Assembly (NCBI RefSeq): GCF_017545445.1
Contig: NZ_JAFWOM010000069.1
Coordinates: 1-64,000 of the forward strand
Direction of reading: 5' to 3'
Origin: Fibrobacter sp.
GTDB taxonomy: Bacteria > Fibrobacterota > Fibrobacteria > Fibrobacterales > Fibrobacteraceae
Length of the DNA: 64,000 nt
Each line of letters starts with the position of its first letter. Position 1 is the stretch's first letter. The notes below the pieces were generated by a model that worked only from the letters and a program-made list of their open reading frames with translations, ran no database searches and was not told where the DNA came from. A program made the position numbers and the translations under genes. Positions 35,363 to 42,547 of this stretch are shown piece after piece.

Positions 35363-35923
35363 ATGAAACAAATTATCCTTTTGATGCTGGCTGTTTTTTG
35401 GGGAGCGTGCTTTGCGGAGCCCGATTCTTTGACTGAACATGGATCAGAATCGTACCAAGAAGTTTCGCTTCCTGCATATCATTCCGATAGTGTCATGTTT
35501 GCGGACAGTGCTGCGTTTTACGAGTCGTTGGCGGATCGTTACAAAAAAGAGGGAGAAAATTTGTTAAAAGGCACTTCTAGACAAATGATATTGGGTGGCG
35601 TTTTAACATTGGTTGGCCTTGGTTGTTTGGCCGTGATGAAAAATCACAAAAATCCCTCGTCACTAGGAGGTCTAGGTGTGATGGCTCTTTCTTTAGGGGC
35701 AACAACTGCCGGTATCGTTATTTTCTCAACCAACGGAATCAGAGATGGTAATGGTCGTCGTAAAATGAAAATGTCCGAAGAGTACCGGAAAAAGGCCGAA
35801 GAGTATCGTGAAAATGCTTGGAAAGAGAGATACCGAAGGACTTCGCAAATGAAGATTCAAATTGTTCCTGAAATAGATCCGTTGAACAAGACGTTTGGAG
35901 CGAAACTTGCTTTGAGTATTTGA
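35363..35923 (+). CDS. Small exported membrane protein, family member 3
   Basis: 186 residues. Signal peptide (LLMLAVFWGACFA-EP), helix DSAAFYESLADRYKKEGE like the DSVEFYEKLIEKY of member 2, two hydrophobic segments (about 75-95 MILGGVLTLVGLGCLAVM and 103-125), then a basic helix-rich tail (YRKKAEEYRENAWKERYRR) and a hydrophobic end (KTFGAKLALSI). It keeps the layout of the proteins at 29400 and 30703 but lacks the exact AGGGINAVLQF end. No ribosome binding site visible before the ATG. Function unknown. Confidence 0.6.
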   Translation: MKQIILLMLAVFWGACFAEPDSLTEHGSESYQEVSLPAYHSDSVMFADSAAFYESLADRYKKEGENLLKGTSRQMILGGVLTLVGLGCLAVMKNHKNPSSLGGLGVMALSLGATTAGIVIFSTNGIRDGNGRRKMKMSEEYRKKAEEYRENAWKERYRRTSQMKIQIVPEIDPLNKTFGAKLALSI

Positions 35924-35959
35924 CTTTTTTTGCAATCAAAATGCTGTTATGTTGTATGC

Positions 35960-36133
35960 TTACATATTAAAAAGCGATTTTGACTCATTTAGTATGTAAT
36001 TTTTGCGGAAAAACGGCTGTATTTGAACGTTTTTGCAGAAATAATGCCGATAAAGCCTATTTTAATGCGTTTTGAACTGGTTTTAGCTCAATTTTTACAT
36101 ACTAAAACGTCAATTTTGTTGTTTTAGTATGTA
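35960..36133. repeat. Two palindromes with shared TTACATACTAAA arms
   Basis: First: TTACATATTAAA (35960-35971) and TTTAGTATGTAA (35988-35999), one mismatch, 16-base loop. Second: TACATACTAAAAC (36096-36108) and GTTTTAGTATGTA (36121-36133), perfect 13-bp arms, 12-base loop. The four arms carry the same word, 135 bp apart. The layout recalls the paired palindromes at 611-699, but no ATPase gene follows. The bases between are AT-rich and hold no open frame. Confidence 0.85.
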
Positions 36134-36300
36134 TTGTAATAAAGTAATGCTGAAAACGGAATGCAATTTTACTCTTTATAAATTAATTTAAAGTTCCAAA
36201 AAGCGGAACTTCGGAAAAACTTGATTTCGCTTTTACCGCAGTCTATATTTTGTGGTGTAAAAATCAGCAGTTCCGTTGGTTTCAAAAAATGGGAGTTTAT

Positions 36301-36915
36301 ATGATTATGCAAAAAGAGGATGCTGTTCCGGCGGTTGCGACATCCGGTGAACTGGACAAAAAAGCGTCTGTGGAGACGGGGACATTTGTGGACCCCCGCG
36401 ATGAAGTCGAATATAAAACATGCAAAATCGGCAAGCAAGTGTGGCTGGCAGAAAACTTGAAATTCGAATTGAATTCAAGAGATTGCGTTGCCTACGATGA
36501 CGACTATCAGTATTTCGATAAATACGGTTACTTGTACACAAAGAAGGGATTGGAGCGTGCAATTCCCGACGGTTGGCATATCCCGACAGAGCAGGAGTGG
36601 GAAACGTTGATTCGCTTTGCGAAAAAGGACGCTCGCTGTAAAGACGTTTTGCAAGTTATCGCGTCGAATGAATGGGTGAAATCGAGTTCCGACAGATACG
36701 GTTTTTCGATGATGCTTGGTGGCATGGGCGACAGCGATGACTATTTTGACTTGATAGATATCTCGGCGCATTTTTGGTACGTCGACAAGTTCAATAATCC
36801 TTTGAGTCATGACAAATTCTATGGGTGCGTGCGTTTTGAAGATGGCGCGGATGAGATAGACTTTGACGATGATGTCCCTGAGTATGCGTCAGTCCGTCTT
36901 GTCAAAGATGCTTGA
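36301..36915 (+). CDS. Small FISUMP-domain protein without signal peptide
   Basis: 204 residues from the ATG at 36301 (GGGAG seven bases upstream); an in-frame ATG at 36250 is less likely. After a 35-residue variable start comes a complete FISUMP domain: FVDPRDEVEYKTCKIGKQVWLAENLKF (about 35-60), AIPDGWHIPTEQEWETLI, YGFSMMLGG, HFWYVD, and terminal SVRLVKD. There is no signal peptide or lipobox, unlike the large FISUMP protein at 2276. It is acidic. FISUMP domains have no known activity. A terminator follows at 36962. Unlike most members it would stay in the cytosol unless the start is misjudged. Confidence 0.8.
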   Translation: MIMQKEDAVPAVATSGELDKKASVETGTFVDPRDEVEYKTCKIGKQVWLAENLKFELNSRDCVAYDDDYQYFDKYGYLYTKKGLERAIPDGWHIPTEQEWETLIRFAKKDARCKDVLQVIASNEWVKSSSDRYGFSMMLGGMGDSDDYFDLIDISAHFWYVDKFNNPLSHDKFYGCVRFEDGADEIDFDDDVPEYASVRLVKDA

Positions 36916-36961
36916 TAAATGTTGCCTTTGCGGTATTTGTCGTAGTATTTCTTGAAGAATG

Positions 36962-36990
36962 CGCTGGTTTTTCTGCCAGCGTTTTTCATT
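36962..36990 (+). terminator. Terminator of the small FISUMP gene
   Basis: Stem CGCTGG / CCAGCG with an 8-base loop, then TTTTTCATTTTTT, 46 bases after the stop. Confidence 0.75.
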
Positions 36991-37030
36991 TTTTGTAAAA
37001 CAAATTGTGACAACATCTGCACAGATGTTC

Positions 37031-37131
37031 TATGGATCCTATCGACCCTTTGGGCCTCCAGGATGACCGTTAAAAACATAGCACATCCAACAATCTATTA
37101 ACCACTAGCCACTAACCACTATTTACTATCT
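37031..37131. repeat. Dispersed repeats upstream of lysA
   Basis: A GGATCCTATCG...CCAGGATGACC dyad (37031-37069) and TAACCACTA-type units (37098-37131) that end ten bases before the lysA start. No separate promoter can be told apart. Confidence 0.65.
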
Positions 37132-37141
37132 TTGCTCTCGT

Positions 37142-38401
37142 ATGAAATATTCCATCCCTGATTCAGTGCTTTTGAAAGCGGCCAGTGAATACGGCACTCC
37201 GCTTTGGATTTATGACCGTGCTACCATTGAACGTGCTGTAAAGGACGTGCAGGTTTTTGACACTGTGCGTTTTGCCCAAAAGGCATGCCCGAACCTCTCC
37301 GTGGTTTCGCTTATCCGCAAGCTTGGCTGCGCTGTCGATGCCGTGAGCGCTGGTGAAATTGTGCGCGCCCTCAAGGCCGGGTTCAAGGGTGGACAGCAGA
37401 AGGGCAAAGTTCCTGAAATTGTCTATACAGCAGACATCTTCGATCGCGATGCCTTGGAACTTGTTAAAAAGTACGACATCGCCGTGAACGTGGGTTCGCC
37501 GGACATGATCCAGCAACTTGCCGATTTCGGCGTGAAGTCTGAACTTACGCTCCGCGTGAATCCGGGGTTTGGCCACGGGCATTCGAGCAAGGTCAACACG
37601 GGTGGCCCGCTCAGCAAGCACGGCGTGTGGCACGAACAGATCAAGGACTGCATCAAGCTTGCCCAGAGCAACGGCATGTGGATTACCGGTCTTCACATGC
37701 ATATCGGTTCCGGCACTGACTTTGAACATTTGGCACAAGTTTGCGATGCCATGGTCGATGCTAGCCGCCGCTTGGGTTCTCACCTCCGCACGATCAGCGC
37801 TGGCGGTGGTCTCCCGATTCCGTACCACGAAGAAGATAAAGCAAACCGCATTGACGTGAAGGCTTATTACGACCTCTGGGACAAGGCCCGCAAGAACATC
37901 CAGCAGAGTATCGGTCACGACGTTCACCTCGAAGTGGAGCCGGGGCGTTATCTTGTTGCAGAAAGCGGCTACCTCGTGACGGAAATTCGTGCAGTGAAAA
38001 AACAGGGCGATAATTTGTTCTACTTGCTCGACGCTGGCTTTACCGATCTCGTTCGTCCGAGCTTCTACGGCAGCTACCACGGCATTTCTATCGTCGCTCG
38101 CGACGGTCGCGAACTTAACGAAACTGTAGATGCTGTTGTTGCAGGCCCGCTTTGCGAATCCGGTGACGTGTTCACGCAGGAAGAAGGCGGCTTTGTCGTG
38201 ACGCGCAAGCTCCCGAAGGCTCAGGTTGGCGATCTGTTGATTCTCCATGATGCCGGTGCGTACGGTGCCGCCATGAGCAGCAACTACAACAGCCGTCGCT
38301 ATGCTGCCGAAACGATGTACACGAATGGCGAAATCAAGCTCATTCGTGAACGCCAGACTTTCGAACAGCTCTTGCAGAACGACAGAATTATTGAACTGTA
38401 A
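37142..38401 (+). CDS. lysA: Diaminopimelate decarboxylase
   Basis: 419 residues. Decarboxylates meso-diaminopimelate to L-lysine using pyridoxal phosphate, the last step of lysine synthesis. The PLP Lys lies in FAQKACPN (about residue 44). Further marks: GCAVDAVSAGEI, VNVGSPDMI, glycine-rich GLHMHIGSGTD, EVEPGRYLVAESG, GPLCESGDVF and DAGAYGAAMSSNYNSR. Length is normal for the family. Single gene, with repeats on both sides; the upstream gap has no visible lysine riboswitch. Confidence 0.95.
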   Translation: MKYSIPDSVLLKAASEYGTPLWIYDRATIERAVKDVQVFDTVRFAQKACPNLSVVSLIRKLGCAVDAVSAGEIVRALKAGFKGGQQKGKVPEIVYTADIFDRDALELVKKYDIAVNVGSPDMIQQLADFGVKSELTLRVNPGFGHGHSSKVNTGGPLSKHGVWHEQIKDCIKLAQSNGMWITGLHMHIGSGTDFEHLAQVCDAMVDASRRLGSHLRTISAGGGLPIPYHEEDKANRIDVKAYYDLWDKARKNIQQSIGHDVHLEVEPGRYLVAESGYLVTEIRAVKKQGDNLFYLLDAGFTDLVRPSFYGSYHGISIVARDGRELNETVDAVVAGPLCESGDVFTQEEGGFVVTRKLPKAQVGDLLILHDAGAYGAAMSSNYNSRRYAAETMYTNGEIKLIRERQTFEQLLQNDRIIEL

Positions 38402-38416
38402 ACGTCACATCGCGGC

Positions 38417-38527
38417 GATTCGTCATGCTGAGCGGTGAATAGCCGCGAAGCATCCAGTTAAGGTATGAATCCGCTTGTCCTCCCTGCCTTTTTATACTGT
38501 CATCCCCGCCTCCGTGCGGGGATCTCC
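38417..38527. repeat. Dispersed repeats downstream of lysA
   Basis: GTCATGCTGAGCGG...CGCGAAGCATCCAG (38421-38457) and GTCATCCCCGC...GCGGGGATCTCC (38498-38527). Both belong to the general palindromic repeats of this window. Confidence 0.65.
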
Positions 38528-38586
38528 TTTGCTAAGGTTTGTGTTTAGAAGTTTTTGAACAATCCGTATATAGCAATCCGCGTGCC

Positions 38587-38624
38587 AAAAACGAAAAACG
38601 CCCCGAAATACTTGAATTTCGGGG
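38587..38624 (-). terminator. Strong minus-strand terminator of an RNA-only transcript
   Basis: On the minus strand a perfect 9-bp stem CCCCGAAAT / ATTTCGGGG with a 6-base loop is followed by CGTTTTTCGTTTTT. No minus-strand coding frame lies upstream of it between here and 39266, so it probably ends a non-coding transcript or the cas6 transcript. Confidence 0.75.
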
Positions 38625-38990
38625 TTTAAATGTAATGGTATATAGTAATGTATATGAAAATACATTTTTGTATAAACGGCAAAAATTGCAGTGTTTGATT
38701 AAGATTGGTGAGCCCGCCGAACCGCTGAGTAGGGCTACGTAGTAGCCAATCCACAGTGTATCGTGGAGTGCTTTCAGGGGGCACCCTTTGGGAACCCGCT
38801 TAAATACTGGGTTCCAGAGGGCGTTTTTCTACCAGCCTTTTTTGAGCACTACCTCTAGGCGACTTTTTCTAGAGGATTTTTCTCTAACTCGTTGATACAA
38901 CGAGAGATAACCAAACAGGTTTTTTGCCGTCGTTTTGAAACTACTGCTCAAAGGTCGTGCCTTGACATTTTTTATGCCTTAAATATACCT
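38625..38990 (-). ncRNA. Candidate structured non-coding RNA, unknown family
   Basis: About 350 bases without a coding frame but with nested helices. A closing stem TTTGAGCA (38841-38848) / TGCTCAAA (38945-38952) encloses two hairpins, CCTCTAG/CTAGAGG (38852-38875) and CTCGTTG/CAACGAG (38888-38904). Outside it are GGAACCC/GGGTTCC (38791-38815, extended by CCCT/AGGG), CCAC/GTGG (38751-38766), GGCTAC/GTAGCC (38733-38747) and GATTGG/CCAATC (38703-38751). On the plus strand several hairpins are followed by T-runs that would stop transcription; on the minus strand these are A-runs and the terminator at 38587 provides an end. I therefore prefer the minus strand, start near 38990 (TATATT at about 38984). 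It does not show RNase P, tmRNA or SRP signatures. Alternatively it is the 3' untranslated part of cas6. Confidence 0.45.
38962..38989 (+). promoter_or_regulatory. Possible plus-strand promoter
   Basis: TTGACA (38962-38967), 16 bases, TATACC. A perfect -35 but a weak -10, reading toward the 3' end of cas6 in antisense. No plus-strand gene follows for 1.2 kb. It may be chance. Confidence 0.3.
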
Positions 38991-38999
38991 CTTTTTGGC

Positions 39000-39265
39000 C
39001 CAAAAATCGCAAAAAATCCCCAAAAAACGGAAAATCCCTGATGTCGTGGCATGGGATTTGCTTATAACGCTTGTTGCTTTTTCACAAGACAATATTGGAT
39101 CCTTTGCCCATGAGAGCTTAAGAATTGTAAGCCAATAAATTGTCAACAATTCTATACCGCCGCTGTCGTCATAACGATTCGCGCGCGTTTTTAATTGCGG
39201 ATACGGAACCCTTCGGCATCGCCCCTGATGATTCGGGCGCGGAATATATTTTCGTATAAGCGGCG
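39000..39265. other. Non-coding gap downstream of cas6
   Basis: No open frame, no direct-repeat array and no spacer pattern. One inverted repeat is seen, AGAATTGT (39121-39128) / ACAATTCT (39146-39153) with a 17-base loop. Confidence 0.5.
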
Positions 39266-40128
39266 TTACCTGCTGATGGTGTAGCGCCCTCCGCCGAAGG
39301 TCGTGTTTTTGCCCACTCCGATTTGTGCACCTATAGACAGAATACGCCCAGCATCTGGAGAAATGTTTTTCAAATGTACTTGGCCTGTAAGCCCTGAACA
39401 GTCTATGCGTTTTTTTTGACGGCTGCTCAATCTAAATCGGTTGCTTATGTCAGTGCTGGCGGTCGATGTCATGGCGAGCATCTGCTGCAATAGTTTTTCT
39501 TGCGGCCATTCGGTGCTTTCGCCGTAATTGTTGCAAAGGAGTTCGGCTCGTTGGAGAAGGTTGTTGCAGAACATCTCTAAATCCCAGTAGCGGGATTCTT
39601 TACGGTTGAGGCGGAACGATGTTGGACTGTAGAAGACCAGTGTTGCGGAGTTCGCTGTGAGCGGCGGCAATGTCGCGATGTCTAGCGTTTGTGGGGGGCG
39701 CATCCCGTCAAAGTAGAACCGGTTGGCTCGCCTTCCTATGCCTTCTTCGCCAAGGATTTCCGGGCTTTCTTGCAACAAGGGTTGTAATTCTTTGCTGTTT
39801 CCAAAAAGGTGATTTCTAGCCCCATGTGGTCGCAGTTGTCGGGGATGTCAAAAAAGCGGATATTGATGGAGCGTGGCATGGGGCCTTCGGGGGGAATGCT
39901 TGTTCCGGGGAGCGTGCCGAGCAGTGCTTTGTACAAATTTATTAGCCCCTGTGTTTTTTCGGGCCGGCGGTTCTTTTTGATTTCGTCGAATAGATAGTAG
40001 CCCATGGCTCCGCGGACACCGGCTTCGGGGAATCTGCTAAAGTCGGGCTTGTTCTCTACGACAAGCCTGTAGTAGATTCTTGTAATGAAAAGATGCGGAA
40101 TTTTGAAAAATTCTTGATCGTTGTTCAT
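39266..40128 (-). pseudogene. cas6: CRISPR pre-crRNA endoribonuclease Cas6, frameshifted
   Basis: Two overlapping minus-strand frames (40128-39736 and 39778-39266) together make one RAMP-type Cas6 of about 286 residues. The N-terminal part has IPHLFITRIYYRLVVENKP and the VRGAMGYYLFDE entry of the first ferredoxin-like fold. The C-terminal part ends in the diagnostic Gly-rich stretch GVGKNTTFGGGRYTI, after GQVHLKNISPD. The break is at a run of five T (plus strand A5, 39803-39807): one more T would join ...LEITFF to GNSKELQPLLQESPEIL without loss. No other cas gene and no CRISPR array is in the window. It may be a decayed orphan, a phase-variable gene, a rare frameshifting site or a base-call error. 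Its start codon touches the upstream part of the divergent transporter gene. Confidence 0.7.
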
Positions 40129-40172
40129 GGAGTTAAATATAGAACGAGCGTGTTTGCTCGCGTGGTGCTCTC

Positions 40173-40201
40173 TTGTCTGTGCGTTGCCTTTTTTCTATCT
40201 T
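40173..40201 (+). promoter_or_regulatory. Possible promoter of the BASS transporter
   Basis: TTGTCT (40173-40178), a 17-base spacer and TATCTT (40196-40201), 19 bases before the ATG at 40220. Its presence supports the shorter start and a divergent promoter region shared with cas6. Confidence 0.4.
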
Positions 40202-40219
40202 TGGCCACGGAATAAAACT

Positions 40220-41125
40220 ATGGGAAACTTACGCGCTATCCTCATGCCCATCGCTATTCTTGCGGGCATCCTCATTCCTCAGGCGCACTTTTTAGCGCCG
40301 CTCTTGCCGTTTACAATCGGCATCATGATGTTCCTTACGTTCGTGACGAAAATTCCGCCGCAAACGCACGGTTACACGTTCAAGATTGAAGCCCGCGCGT
40401 TTATCGCAAGCCTCGTGATTATCGCTGCCCTCTGGGGCGTTGTGGAACTTTTCCATTTGCCGCGCGAGGTTTTGCTTGGCGGTGCGATTATTGCGCTTTG
40501 CCCGCCTGCGAACGCAGCTCCTGCGATGGCGAAAATGCTTGGCGGCAGTGCGTCCTTGGCGCTCAAGATTTTCCTGAGCGGCAACTTGATTGCGTGCTTT
40601 AGCATTCCGATTATCTTTGGCTATTTGACCGGTGCCGAGGCGGATCTTTCTGAAATCGCGATGAAGATATTCAATACGATCCAGCCGATTATCAGCATCC
40701 CGCTAGCGTTTGCGTTTGGATTGCGCAACTTTTACCCGGAACTGGCCGACCGTGCCGCAAAATTCCAAAAATATACGATGTTCGTGTGGACATTTTCGGT
40801 GTTCATTATTTTGTCCAAAGCTAGTTTCGATATCCGCGAGATGGGTTTTGCCGACTTGTGGAACAGCGGCAAGCTCCCTCTGATGGCTGCGGTATCGCTT
40901 GTACTTTGCCTTTTGCAGTTCTGGCTCGGTTGGGTGTGCGAACGCGGTCGCCGTCCGATTGAAGGCTCGCAGAGCATGGGCCAAAAGAACACGACGCTCG
41001 TCATCTGGGTCTCTAGCCTTTATGCGGGTCCGGTGGTCGCTCTTGCCCCTACGTGTTATGTTGTCTGGCAAAACCTTGTGCTCAGCTACATGACCGCGAA
41101 AATAAAGCCGAAAAGCGGAAATTAG
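40220..41125 (+). CDS. Bile acid:sodium symporter (BASS) family transporter
   Basis: 301 residues from the ATG at 40220. A start at 40127 would add 31 residues but overlaps the cas6 start codon and the probable promoter. Eight to nine hydrophobic segments: LRAILMPIAILAGILIP, FLAPLLPFTIGIMMFLTFVT, a Pro/Ala-rich ALCPPANAAPAMAKMLGGSASLALKIFLSGN like the conserved broken-helix motif of the SBF fold, and LVIWVSSLYAGPVVALAPTCYVVWQN near the end. Family members import organic acids or sterol conjugates with Na+; the substrate here is unknown. Single gene. Confidence 0.75.
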   Translation: MGNLRAILMPIAILAGILIPQAHFLAPLLPFTIGIMMFLTFVTKIPPQTHGYTFKIEARAFIASLVIIAALWGVVELFHLPREVLLGGAIIALCPPANAAPAMAKMLGGSASLALKIFLSGNLIACFSIPIIFGYLTGAEADLSEIAMKIFNTIQPIISIPLAFAFGLRNFYPELADRAAKFQKYTMFVWTFSVFIILSKASFDIREMGFADLWNSGKLPLMAAVSLVLCLLQFWLGWVCERGRRPIEGSQSMGQKNTTLVIWVSSLYAGPVVALAPTCYVVWQNLVLSYMTAKIKPKSGN

Positions 41126-41132
41126 GGCAGTT

Positions 41133-41240
41133 CTAATTACAATAACCCCATACCTCAAAGGTCGCCAATGGCGACCGTGCTCATACCACAAACCTCATCC
41201 CTCTAAACCACTGTTTACTAACCACTAATCACTTCCCACC
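41133..41240. repeat. TCTAATTACAATAACC repeat with hairpin, then TAACCACTA units
   Basis: TCTAATTACAATAACCCCATACC, then GGTCGCC-AAT-GGCGACC (41160-41176), then CATACC. The same flanks with another middle stand at 56146-56220. TAACCACTA-type units follow at 41206-41240. Confidence 0.65.
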
Positions 41241-41321
41241 GCCTTCTGCTATCCCCTAACTGCATTTTTTCTTGTTCTTTTTGCAAAGAATAGTTTATAT
41301 TTACATCAAGGGGAAAATACT

Positions 41322-42095
41322 ATGGGGTATTCGAAATATGTATATCTGCTTTTGGCATTTACGTTACTTCTTTTCGTGACGTTTTTTGTGCGTGACTGGA
41401 TTGTTTTATATCAGTGCGGTGCAGTTGATTCTTGTCTGAAAAATTCCAGCCATTACCAGCATATTGCAAAATTCATTGTACCGATCCTTGCTGCCATGAT
41501 AACGTTGTTTATTGGAAAAAGGTCCATTTGTACACGTGACCGTCTGTTATTGCAAGCAGCTTTTTTGATGATTATCTGTGCAGACTTCTGCTTTAAAATT
41601 TTACACAATTACTTTATTCCTTATGAAGAAAATCAAGGTGAGTTTATTTCGTTCGGAATTATATTTTTTATGCTGGCGCAGCTCCTGTTCATTTACCGCC
41701 ATACGCGTGTGAGCGATACGGACCACACGTTTCCGTGGATTCTTTTTTTCCCGTTTGCAGTGTCAATTTCAGCAGCGGTTCTTTTGATGTTCCATATTTA
41801 CGACTCGATTATGTTTTTTGCGGTTATCTCGTATGGACCGTTTCTATTTTGTTCGCTATATGCTGCATGGAAAACTTTAAAGAAAAAGTATTTCCCTAAA
41901 CGGAATGCTCGCTTGATTAAACGGGGATTGATTTGCTTTACGTGCTGCGACTTGCTGACGGGGCTCTCGCTCTTGACAGGTGCCGATCATTCCGCTTGCG
42001 AGATTATGGCGATTATCTCGAATAATTTCATCTGGTGCCTTTATACTCCAGCCCTTATATTCCTTGCGTTGAGTGGTTTTCGTCACACGGACTAA
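41322..42095 (+). CDS. Polytopic membrane protein, YhhN-like
   Basis: 257 residues, with AAGGGG upstream. About eight hydrophobic segments (for example YLLLAFTLLLFVTFFV, FIVPILAAMITLFIG, FISFGIIFFMLAQLLFIY, WILFFPFAVSISAAVLLMF). The order, with a motif LLLQAAFLMIICADFCFKI after the third segment and CCDLLTGLSLL near the end, resembles the YhhN/TMEM86 (lysoplasmalogenase) fold, but the match is loose. No catalytic residue is claimed. Low GC compared with neighbours. Single gene. Confidence 0.6.
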   Translation: MGYSKYVYLLLAFTLLLFVTFFVRDWIVLYQCGAVDSCLKNSSHYQHIAKFIVPILAAMITLFIGKRSICTRDRLLLQAAFLMIICADFCFKILHNYFIPYEENQGEFISFGIIFFMLAQLLFIYRHTRVSDTDHTFPWILFFPFAVSISAAVLLMFHIYDSIMFFAVISYGPFLFCSLYAAWKTLKKKYFPKRNARLIKRGLICFTCCDLLTGLSLLTGADHSACEIMAIISNNFIWCLYTPALIFLALSGFRHTD

Positions 42096-42154
42096 GCATC
42101 TTGATTGACACGTTGACTTAAAATTCTATAATTTCCTCTGTAAAAGAGGTTGTG

Positions 42155-42487
42155 ATGATTATTGATTTAAAAGGTATGGAAACGACTGTGCTCCCGAACT
42201 TTAAGGGGGGCGAAAAGGAATACAAGGCCAAGATGTATTTCGACGGCACAACGCGCATTATGCACGGTACGCTTGAACCGGGAGCTTCCATCGGCTTTCA
42301 CAAGCACGAAACCAACAGCGAAATTATGTTCTTTGTCGCGGGCAAAGGCAAGGTGCTTTTCGATGACGGCGTTGAATACGTCGAAGCGGGTCAGTGCCAT
42401 TTTTGCCCGAAGGGCCATTCTCACAGTTTGATTAACGAAGGACCGGAAAATCTCGTGTTTTTTGCTGTGGTCCCGGAGCTTGGATAA
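42155..42487 (+). CDS. Cupin-domain protein
   Basis: 110 residues from the ATG at 42155 (AGAGG upstream; GTG one codon earlier possible). A single small cupin barrel. The first metal-binding motif GFHKHETNSEIMFFVAGKG has the His, His and Glu ligands; the second motif AGQCHFCPKGHSHSLINEG supplies the third His. It most likely binds a divalent metal in the cytosol. Such small cupins are isomerases, dioxygenases or sugar-binding sensors. It lies 60 bases before a phosphohexomutase gene, which suggests but does not prove a role in sugar metabolism. Confidence 0.8.
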   Translation: MIIDLKGMETTVLPNFKGGEKEYKAKMYFDGTTRIMHGTLEPGASIGFHKHETNSEIMFFVAGKGKVLFDDGVEYVEAGQCHFCPKGHSHSLINEGPENLVFFAVVPELG

Positions 42488-42547
42488 GAGACTGCCACGG
42501 AAGCAGAACTTCCACGCAATGACAATTTTTAATTTATAGGAGCTAAA

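Noticed and set aside
36819..37079. A minus-strand 86-codon frame after the small FISUMP gene
   Set aside because: It runs through the terminator hairpin and into the antisense of the FISUMP gene; no start signal.
37100..37141. Lysine riboswitch before lysA
   Set aside because: The gap is filled with dispersed repeats and shows no room for the five-helix lysine aptamer.
38625..38990. RNase P RNA, tmRNA or SRP RNA as identity of the structured region
   Set aside because: No GAGGAAAGTC/ACAGAA core of RNase P, no TTCGA T-arm with CCA end or tag frame of tmRNA, and no GGAAG...AGCA loop of SRP RNA on either strand.
39736..39812. Programmed ribosomal frameshifting in cas6 as the main explanation
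   Set aside because: The site is a short T5 run without a heptamer slip signal or obvious downstream pseudoknot; mutation or sequencing error is simpler.
38400..40130. A CRISPR array near cas6
   Set aside because: I looked for direct repeats of 20-40 bases with regular spacing and found none; only single hairpins.
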